Source: Dryocosmus kuriphilus
Lineage: Eukaryota > Arthropoda > Insecta > Hymenoptera > Cynipidae
Direction of reading: 5' to 3'
DNA: 64,000 nt
NCBI GenBank assembly: GCA_038277395.1
Contig: CM076189.1
Coordinates: forward strand, 234,857,918 to 234,921,917
The notes under the pieces were generated by a model that ran no database searches, was not told the DNA's origin, and worked only from the letters and a program-made list of their open reading frames with translations. Positions within the stretch are counted from its first letter, which is position 1. Each line of letters opens with the position of its first letter. The translations under genes and the position numbers were made by a program. Below are positions 55,215-64,000 of the stretch, in pieces.

Positions 55215-55556
55215 ATTAACCGAACAAATTTTACTCCTCCTCTAGATCCAATGGTAGTCTTTGTACTTTACTATATTCTGTATTATTATTTCTACGCTAA
55301 ATTACCTTTTTCACTATAGTGTCTATGTGATACATTTTTCACAGTAGTCTTTAACATAGTCACGAACTATCTACATACATGTATATACATATAAATATAT
55401 CATAAACTAACCATAAATTAATACCTACTTTAGATAACAATATACTGTAACTTATTGATCTTACATTATGTAAATAATTATGTACTCATATATTGCCCAT
55501 AGTGGAGACTGTACCAGGGCTTAAATAAACTCCAAATGAAATGAAATAAATCAAAA
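55215..55556 (+). repeat. LINE 3' untranslated end
   Basis: The stretch ends GGGCTTAAATAAACTCCAAA followed by TGAAATGAAATAAAT, the AATAAA plus short-repeat 3' end seen in CR1/L2-type LINEs. It lies downstream of fragment 4 in the same orientation. Confidence 0.55.
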
Positions 55557-58500
55557 AAATATATATTTTTTTACTATCTCGTGAAAACAGAATTCGTATA
55601 CAAAAATGAAATTCGGTTGTAAAACGCTGCATCGATAAAAAAAATGAATGTACTGCAGATTGGATGAAATTAGAATGCGTTTTTGGCCTTTAAAATAGTC
55701 ATAATGCAATGAATATAGAAAAGTATGCAGATGCGATAAACTTGTTTTTATTGTACAAACAGTTCAGATGTCGATTCATTTCCACTAAGCGCCGACGATG
55801 GAAATGAAATTCTTTATCGGAAAAACGCTTTCGTACTTCAGTGCATGTCGTGTATCGTAAAAAACGCCTCTCTCATTGATACCAGAAATAAGTGTGTAGC
55901 TCAATGGACTGATAAATTGAACTTCGCTCTGCATAAAATTCCTTCGATTCGTCAATATGTTCAGTACCTTTCCATCTTACTCAACCTGAATATTAAAAAA
56001 AATCTGGTACCCTTTTCTTGTTCAGAAAATATTAAAAAGAACTTTTGTGGATTCTTGTTCCAGATTCAAGGAGAATGTAAGAATTATAGAAGGTAGGAAT
56101 TATTACTTTGTCTTTTTCTTTTTAACATCAAATTAACTTGAAAAAACTTTTACAACAACGAATGTTTTGAAAGACAATTAAATTGAAAATTTCGAATTCG
56201 CATTTTCACAAATTGCTAATGACATTTAGAACCGTGTGAGTAATTTATGGGCGATTTGTTCAGGAAATTTGTTGAGGCTGATCAGGATATTTCACAACTT
56301 CAATCGGCAGCAGTGCTATTTCGGAGAATTTCAATTTGGTGAATAATTTATGATCGAGGGTGGATTTGGTCCTGCATATATCGGGAAAATAAACCTGCTT
56401 TTACGACCGAGAGATGAAACCAAGCGCACGCAAATGGGAGTAGTTCCTTCGAAAACTCAAGTGGAATCGAAAAATTGTCCCAATGAGTTGAAAGCTACGC
56501 CATTCTTCTCATGAGACGCATCAATGACCTTCGATTCTTATTTTAGCCTTTTAAACATTGATTCTGTACTTGTATCATACAAGCCATTGTTGGGAAAGAA
56601 CATGAATTAATTTTTGATTGATCTGTATTGGAGGTATACCTCGATTTTTTATTTCAAACTTTTAAAACTGATATTTAACGTAATATTCGATTCTGAACTT
56701 TTATTTATTTGAAGGAATAGATTTTTTAGTTTTATATAATACTGGGTTCCAGCTGCTTTTCAGAGTTTTAGAAAGAAAAATATTTTCTCCTCTATAAATT
56801 TGAATCAGTAGAATTGGAGTGGTAAAGGAAAAGAGAGGATCAGATGAGAAAAGAGACAGAGAGGTTTAACCGTAACTTTTGACCTCTGACATGTCATATT
56901 TGAGTCTTGACTTCTGACCTACGACCTTTCACGTTTGAACTTTTATCCCTGACCTTTGCCATATGATCTCTGATATATATGATCTTTCATCCATGACCTC
57001 TGACGTTTACTAATTAAATGGAAGTTTTTTAAGGACGTGACAACTTGAATACGAAACAATTTTCATTTGAAACACTTCAATATTATGTGTACATTAAAAT
57101 CAGGGAAAGAAAAACAGAAAAGGGTGAGGTTGAAGATGAGGCGGAAAGGTTCGGAAAGTCAAAAAAGGGAGGATTGGAGGTAACGTTCGTAGCAGGATAC
57201 AATGAGAACTAGTTCCCTCCTGTTTCCAATATCATTACCGCCTTTGATGCATTGGCGTTTGGAAGTACTACTTGCTCCATAGCATCAGCCTTCATGAACG
57301 GAAAACAGAACACATTCTTATGTACCATGTCTTTCCTTCGCAGTGTATCTTTGGCTTCCATCAATTCTTCTTCCCACCCCAGAGCGTCTTCGAAAACCCT
57401 TGCGTTCTCCAATGCCTCTAAATCGTCCATTTCATAGGATCGTGTACTATCAGAATGGAGGCTATTGATTTAAAAGGTCTATGCAACCTCGTATTCACGT
57501 AAATCTACCCGACGGAACTTGTTATGTACTGAGTTCCGCTACATTTGTCTGGAGATGAATGCTTCTTAGGTCCTAGCAGGAGTTAAGGTTGCTTAAAATT
57601 ACTGCGTACGCCGAGGTTTTAGAAATATTTATCAGAACTTTTATCCACTAAGAATTGCGGCAAAAGATATGTCAGATATACCTCTAATTTTTAAGAGTAT
57701 TTTTTTCCGCTGTCTTGTTTATAAAGAAAAGAAGATATCTTGTTGAAATTTTTGGAAAAAATTTCAGAATACTATTTTTTTTGACCCACTGCAGTTTCTG
57801 TTTTGTTTAAATAATGCAGCTTTATTAATTTTTAATTTAATCGAGAAAATGAATTTAGTGCCTTGCCTGATAAAATCATAATTCGCTGTTTGCCCTTAAC
57901 GTGTAGAATAACACAATTTAATGTCTTCCTTCGTGAAGTTAGGCTTTACATTATTAAATATATGGCAAAGCCTAACTTCACGTGAGAAAGTACTAAACTG
58001 ATTATACGTTTAAATTTATTTGTGCTTTCTTTCCTAAAGATGTACTCGCTATACAGTCAAGTACACTATTAATCAAGGTTTTATATTAATTTAAAAAATC
58101 ATGTAAAATAGACTTGCTGTTACTTGTTATCAATTTTGAAGGAGAAACCTACAGGAAAGTTAGAAGAAAATAGTTTGGGTCATAATACTTGATTTCAAAA
58201 TATTTATATTTAAAACTGTTCTTATATTTTAAACAAGATTTGTAAGTTTTATTTAATTTTACTGTTTAATAACTTATTTCACTCCTTAAAATATTACAGC
58301 TCCATTTGGTGTCTTTTTATGGAAAGTAATCTTATTTATGAATTACACAGTTTTTGCAATTTGCGAATTAAATCGTATTCTAAATAATAGAATTTAATAA
58401 AAACAGTACCAAATATTACCTTAAAGAGTGAGCAGATTTTCTCTAAGCTGGAAGTCAAAATACAAATATTCAAATAACTATAATTAAGACCTAAAATATA

Positions 58501-58895
58501 TAGTTTGTCTTTTCTCCTTGATTGCTCGTCGAGAATGTTTTTTAAAAATGAGTTCCATTAGAAAAATTTATATTTCCTAACTTCCTAAAATTAATTTAAT
58601 AGTTTTACGCATCAAATAGAGCCTTTTAAAAAAATGGAACACGACAAAATGTAGGACTTAATGGGGACCACCAGTGTAACCGCCTGAAAAAAGGTGATTT
58701 TCGGGAATTTAAACAAAAAAGTAATGCATCAAATATTCTTAAACTTTAAGTATATTTTTATATATAATTATAAAATCTACAGTAATTTTTTTTATTGAAA
58801 AATAATTAATTTTAAAAGAGTAATATGCCATCTCCCGTATCTCCAAAGAAAAGCACTCCCACTGCTGCAGTGATTGCAGCACATGTCTAGCGGGC
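55557..58895. other. 3.3 kb AT-rich region, no recognised element
   Basis: Contains TGACCTCTGAC-like degenerate repeats (56875-57005) and a GA-rich stretch (56810-56870, 57100-57180). A plus-strand frame of 83 codons at 55845 and a minus-strand frame at 57209-57430 were considered. No family similarity can be asserted for either. Confidence 0.4.
57209..57430 (-). CDS. Hypothetical 73-codon frame, unrecognised
   Basis: The frame starts with MDDLEALENARVFEDALGWE on the minus strand, is acidic and helix-like at its N-terminus, and is less AT-rich than the surroundings. It ends in GGN plus a stop. I see no signal peptide, membrane segment, known motif or intron signals, and no copy of it elsewhere in the window. 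It could be an exon of a host gene, a retrocopied fragment or chance. It is listed because it is the most protein-like frame not explained by a mobile element. Confidence 0.25.
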   Translation of the reverse strand: MDDLEALENARVFEDALGWEEELMEAKDTLRRKDMVHKNVFCFPFMKADAMEQVVLPNANASKAVMILETGGN

Positions 58896-60272
58896 ACATT
58901 GTCATCGCGCGCTTCGCGCGAAGTATGAGCGCGTCTGTCAGAACTCGCGCTTCGCGCTCGATACGTTATATATCTACCCGTACATTTGTACGTATGGACT
59001 TTTTAAATTAAGAATCAAACATTGACCAATGTAATTAGGTAATTATACATTTTTTGTTAAAGCCCTTTCGACTTTCGACGGAAAATGAAATTGATGATTT
59101 TTAATAACATTTTTCACAATTAAAACAAAAACTATATGTGTTAAAAAAAAGTATAAAACTAAGGCGCGCGATTGGATGTTCGTCGCGCTTCGCGCTCCGA
59201 TATATTTAAACCTCGCACCTCGCGCTCGGATGTTTTTGGTCCTCGTACATCGTGCTCGGCTTTCGTTACTTGAGTCTTAAACTTTCAAAACTCTTGCTTT
59301 TAATACAATTATTAAATTTGAATTTTATTAAAAATTACGAAAGAAATTATTTTACTTAAGGCTCTATCGACCTTAAGGAATACATTCTCGTCATGAAATT
59401 CGCGCTTCGCGCTCGACAATTGATTTCTTTAAAATCCATTGTAGATTAGTAAAGTTTTTTTGTGATTTTCGAAATTTTCACAATGCAGGATTTCGATTGT
59501 TAACAGTAACGATGAGTCTTATAAATCAATTTTGAAGCTCTTTCCGAAGTGAACAATTCTGCTCCTTAATATTTTCTCATATCTTGCATACTTTTGCTGA
59601 AAAGTGGTTTTCCTTACATATATTTAATAACATATTTCACGAATAACTCAAAAACTACGCGTCTGCTCAAAAAAATTATGGATAGAAAATTTGTAGATCT
59701 TTCTTAGGTGAACAACTTTGTTTATTATCATTTTTTTCGCATCTTGCACAGTTTGGTGGGAAATTTGAATTTTTTATTTTTAATAAAATTTTCTCGATTA
59801 AAACAAAAACCGTGCTTTTTTATCAAAAAATGGTTGAAACAAATTTTGTAGATTTTTTTGAGGTGAACAATTTTACTCTCTACCGTTTTTTTTTTTTTAT
59901 ATCTCGCGTACTTTAGCCGGAAAATGGATTTTTTAATTTTGTGAAACCAGTTTTTGATGGATAAAACCATAAACACTGATCAAAAACCGCTGGTTAACGA
60001 ACTCGTCCTTTCTTTTTGGACCCTGAAGAAGTTTGCTTAAAGGGCAATCCAGCCTGATGATTCTTTCAAAAGTTATCGCGGTAACAGATGCCGACGACAA
60101 CAACGACAACGACGACAACGACAACAACGACAACAACAACAGATAGACAGACACGGCGCAAAAACCGATTTTTCTCACTCAGGGGGTCTCAAAACGTGGA
60201 GATTTTATGAAAACAGTGAGGGTCAAATTTTACATATATCTAATACCTATGTACCTTCTCTGATGAGAATCT
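58896..60272 (+). repeat. Family A, copy 4 (first half of a dimer)
   Basis: Starts ACATTGTCATCGCGCGCTTC (58896), with the GC-hairpin zone to about 59260. The internal terminus-like ACATTCTCGTCATGAAATTC lies near 59380. The 150 bp subrepeats and a long GACAAC microsatellite (60090-60145) follow, ending GATGAGAATCT at 60272. It is the most complete copy, nearly 1.4 kb. Confidence 0.8.
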
Positions 60273-60800
60273 AAAAATTGCATTTTTCGATCAAACTATG
60301 TAAAAAATTAAGAAATTCACGTTTTTGATATACTGCGATCGACTCGTAAGCGTGAGAAACATGATGTGATTGCACCTGAGTAGCAGGCAGATTTTTCAAT
60401 AACTTTTATTAACTTTTTATTAACTTTATGATGGTGTATTTTTTGATTAAAATAACTATTATGCGTTTCATGAATAAACTATGAGTTGAATCAAAAAATA
60501 GTTTTAAGAAAATTTGTAGGTCTTTTTAAGGTAAACAATTCTGCTTGTTAATATTTTCTCGTACCTCGTATAGTTTTGCTGAAAAGTGGATTTCTTGTAT
60601 TTAATAATATATTTCACGAATAACTCAAGAACTCCGCGTCTGTTCAAAAAAATTATGGAAAGCAAATTTGTAAACCTTTTTGAGCTGAACAACTTTGTTC
60701 ACTATCATTTTTTTCGCATCTCGCATAGTTTGGCGGGAAATTTGAATTTTTTATTTTCAATAACGTTTTCTCGATTAAAAAAAAGTAAAAGTAAAAACGT
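60273..60800 (+). repeat. Family A, second half of dimer, truncated
   Basis: Continues with AAATTGCATTTTTCGATCAA as after copy 2, then subrepeats. It is cut at about 60795 after CGATTAAAAAAAAGTAAAAG. Confidence 0.7.
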
Positions 60801-61680
60801 CGAAAAATAAGGAAGGGGATTTGGTTGGTTGCCTTCTTTTTTGCCTCCTCTTTTTTTGTTTTTCTTGTTTGAATTTTGCTGGAAGCCTTTTCAAGTTTTT
60901 GGTTTGATTGTCCAAATTTGATCGCGGAGTTGTTTTTTAATTGACAACTTTTTACTTGAATATGCTCATAGTATATAGTACATTTCATTTTCATTTTATA
61001 AATTGAATTTCTCAAAAAATCAAGTCACACATGAATCGATTTGTCGTCTATTGTTTGTATTTAGTCCCTCTTTTAACGAGCCTCTTGGCGTCGGGAAAAA
61101 TCTTATTAGAGACAGATATCAGGGTTGAATATATATCTATATAAAATCAGAGGAAAGGTCTGCCCTGCAGAGGATTCGAGAGACTACATGAACCTATGTA
61201 TACCTAGACTTCTCGTTTCCTATAGTTAACTAGCAGGTAGGTGCGGGCAGTTTCAACGCAGTGAGTTGAGTGGCCGTTATATGGGGTTCTAAGCATTCTG
61301 ATTCTGCTGACCGCTGCGCCCCTCTTCCACCCACTCCCAGGGCTACGTGGACCGCCTTTAAAACACTCCTTTCCCATAGTCGCCTCTGCTCAATGCTTAC
61401 TCCCTATCCACTGTCTTCCACATCTCTGTCCTATCGACACCTTTTTCTCATTTTGCGAATTCCGCACACCCAGCTCTCGATTTTTCTACGATTCCGCCGC
61501 TCACGTCACCCCAACTAAGTGAAAAAATAAAGATGAAAAAAAAACATCAACAAACTTGGACGCGTTCAAGAATTAGGGAAGATTTTCTGAAAGTCGGTAT
61601 CCTCTTGACCCCTCTGATATGATTTTAGAAATCTTAAAAAGTGATTTGAAATAAGGGAGTATTATATAGGTCACTAATTG
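60801..61680. other. Spacer, no gene seen
   Basis: An 82-codon plus frame at 61270-61518 lies in a moderately GC-rich patch, with Ser/Pro/Leu-rich composition typical of pyrimidine-rich DNA. It is not supported as a gene. Confidence 0.4.
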
Positions 61681-61689
61681 TATGACTTC

Positions 61690-63470
61690 CATTTTTATCT
61701 TTATTTAGTTATTTTCCTTCCTTCGCTCTTCTTCTCTTTCATTTTCTACTCCAATCCCTTTTACTTTTTAAAATTCTTTCATTCATTTCTCCTCTGTTCT
61801 CTAATTCTCTAAAATTTTTATTCTGTTACCATTTACCTATTTGTGTACTTTCCTTCCTACGACCATTCCAATAATGGTCTTAAGTCTATTCCTTCCATCC
61901 ATTCACTCGACATACCCTTTCCTCATATAACTTTGTATCCTCTATCTGTTCTCATCCCAACCTTTTTTTTAAGTACCTACCTATCTTGACAATTCCCTCT
62001 TCTTTTATTTTATTTCCATCTGTTATCAAATTGACTCAACTATTTTGTACCTTCTTTCCTCACTTCCTTTCGTACAACCATATCAATAATACTTCCAAGT
62101 CTCTTCCTCCCATCCACTAACTCCACATACCCTTTATTCGTCTTTATTCCTTATATTTTCTCTTTCTCTACCTTTACTGCTTGCTTCATTTCTTAATCTG
62201 CATCTTGCTATTTGCTATCTATTCTTCTCTTAAACTTCTCTATAACCTATCTTGACGATACCCCCTCCCTTATTCACTTTATATGCTATAAACTGAGTAA
62301 AGTATCTTATGCCATCTTTCCTAATTTCCAAAATAATAAAGTTTTTCTATCCTTTCCTACAACTATCCCAATAATGCTCCCAAGTCTCTTCTTCCTCCCT
62401 CCCACTTACTCCACATACACTTCCCTCATATTTTTCCTAATACCTTCCTATCCTCACTTCATTTCCTAATCTACATCTTGCTATCCTTTATCTATTTTCT
62501 TCTTAAAATTCTCTGAGTACCTATCTTAACAATCCCCCTTCTTTATTCTATTTATGTATTACAAGTTGAGTAAACTATCGTGTGCCATATTTCCTCTTTT
62601 TTTTCGTATAACCATTCCAGTAAAGCTCCCAAGTCTCCTCTTCTTCCCCCCAATCACTTGCTCAACATACACTTTCTCATATTTTTCCTAATACATATAT
62701 GTCCTTGCTTCATTGCCTAATCTACATCGGGCAATCTTCCTCTATCTATTGTCCTTCATCCCACCTTCCTTTAAGTACCTATCTTGACAATGCTACCTTG
62801 TTTATTTTTGAGAAATCTTTTATAAACTGACTAAACTATCCTGTAACACCTTTTATCTACCCTTATTTTCCTATCTCTACTCTCCTTAAAAATCATTCTT
62901 CTTTCCCCTTCTCACATCGTTGCTTTTCCATTCATTTCTCCCTGTTATTTATCTCTTACCAACATTTTTTCCTTCACTAGTACTTAATTCATCTCATGCA
63001 TCCTTGCGATCAATATGTTCTCTTTCTCTTCTGCTCCTTTCCCCCTCACCCTATTCTTCCTCTCCTCCTTTCCTTCTATCCCAAAACAACTTTCCAACAC
63101 CCAATATCGGTCAAACTACCATATCAAATAATTTTATTCTGCTTTCCCAATCTTTTTAGATATTTACTTTCATATTTATCATACCTGTTTCTTTGCCATT
63201 GTGCAACCTATTCGCCTTTATTCCAGTACGCTAGTATCCTAATTCCAAATCGTATTATCTACATAACATACACTATTTCTGCAATTCTATCCCTCGATAT
63301 TTTCACACGTTCTTCGGAATTTTTATTTATCCTCCCTACTTTCTTTTTCTTTATATTTTTTTAACGCCTTCTTTATTTCCTCCATTCTAATCTCTCCCTC
63401 TTCATCTCTTTCACTGCTTTCTCTATCACAATTTCTCATCCAACTTTCAAATTATGAAATACAATTTTTG
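61690..63470. repeat. Pyrimidine-rich satellite, period about 265 bp
   Basis: The word CTATCTTGAC (or a one-base variant) occurs at 61981, 62247, 62521 and 62779, with spacings of 266, 274 and 258. Each unit also carries TCCAAGTCTCTTC-like, TCAACATACACTT-like and GAGTAAACTAT-like words in the same order. The strand shown is almost purine-free over long stretches. Beyond 62900 the period is lost but the composition continues. The apparent Ser/Leu/Phe-rich frames are artefacts. Confidence 0.8.
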
Positions 63471-63538
63471 TCGTTGGGACATATGTTTACCGAGCGCGAG
63501 GGGATGTCATTTCCTAGTTTTGCACGGATAATATTTTT

Positions 63539-64000
63539 ACATTCTCATCTTAATGAGAAGGTATTAGTTTTATGTGAAAATTGACTTTCGCGGATTTCAT
63601 GAAATCTCGACGTTTCATGAACCCCTGAATCCGAAAAAACGGGTGTTACGACGGTGTCTGTCTGTCGTCGTTGTCGGCTTCGTCATCGTCGTCGTCGTTG
63701 TCGTTGTCGTCGTCGTTGTCGTCGTAGTAGCTTGTGAACACGATAACTTTCGAAGGACTAATCGGATTGGGTTGCGCTTTGGCACACTTCTTTAAAGCGT
63801 AAAACGTAAGGACGGCTAAACTATGCGAGATGCAGAAAATATGTATATAACCAAAATCGTTTATCTTAAAAAAATATAGAAATTTTGCCTTAACCGTTTT
63901 TTCATAAAGTGCATGGTTTTCGTTTTAATCGAAGAAATGTTATTAAACATAAAAAACTGTGGTTTCCCGACAAAATATTTCGGATACGAAAAAATGATAA
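63539..64000 (-). repeat. Family A, copy 5, inverted, runs off the window
   Basis: From ACATTCTCATC at 63539 the sequence is the reverse complement of the 3' half of copies 2-4, including the GACAAC microsatellite (as GTTGTC, 63650-63730) and the subrepeats. The rest lies beyond position 64000. Confidence 0.85.

Noticed and set aside
62212..63364. Several Ser/Leu/Phe-rich frames of 79-122 codons
   Set aside because: Artefacts of a pyrimidine-rich satellite, which rarely forms stop codons in this strand.

Overview
This 64 kb window reads as intergenic, transposon-packed DNA from an animal nuclear genome, most probably an insect. The evidence is the mix of superfamilies (BEL/Pao, two gypsy/Ty3 elements, a CR1/L2-type LINE, Penelope, Tc1/mariner, Merlin, hAT, tRNA-derived SINEs) in a strongly AT-rich background. 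The species cannot be named from the sequence. I found no convincing host protein-coding gene, rRNA or functional tRNA. Nearly every recognisable reading frame is a fragment of a mobile element, and most carry frameshifts or stops. There are no prokaryotic signals.

Left part (1-5.3 kb): a possible retroelement remnant (204-827), a complete but dead 992 bp mariner with terminal inverted repeats (TIRs) and TA target duplications (1604-2595), and an AT-rich tandem unit split by the first copy of a repeat family here called family A (3102-4199). Family A occurs at least six times. It has ACATTCTCATC-type ends, GC-rich hairpins such as CGCGCTTCGCGC in an AT-rich body, degenerate internal repeats of about 150 bp and a GACAAC microsatellite.

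The best resolved locus is a nest at 5.3-21.1 kb. A BEL/Pao element spans 5329-21058, with 285 bp LTRs, a primer binding site and 5 bp target duplications GGGAT. It was interrupted between gag and pol by a gypsy element (7569-15615; LTRs of about 1.27 kb, 4 bp target duplications ACTT). Hand alignment gives about 19/285 differences between the BEL LTRs but only about 9 substitutions in 1.26 kb between the gypsy LTRs, so the inner element is much younger. Upstream of the BEL 3' LTR lies a palindromic, tandem block of a tRNA-like repeat (19766-20570). The BEL 3' LTR also carries a private 130 bp insertion.

Middle part (21-37 kb): a candidate TIR element (21479-22284), a diverged family A copy, a mariner-type transposase remnant on the minus strand, a decayed second gypsy element (27192-30944), and two DNA transposons sitting in one TA microsatellite. 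These are a 2.2 kb mariner-like element with TIRs of about 340-375 bp (30998-33220) and a 253 bp MITE (33249-33501). They are followed by a family A dimer.

Right part (37-64 kb): a Merlin (IS1595-like) transposase pseudogene between inverted repeat arrays, with a SINE nearby that has 17 bp target duplications. One LINE appears to be exploded into five collinear pieces (41.7-55.6 kb). Between the pieces lie a 484 bp near-perfect palindrome, family A, a hAT element with 8 bp target duplications, foldback repeats, a Penelope GIY-YIG remnant and a TTAA-flanked element. The window ends with a second family A dimer, a pyrimidine-rich satellite with a period of about 265 bp, and an inverted family A copy running off the edge. 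The elements do not work together as a pathway; the layout is a stratigraphy of successive insertions.
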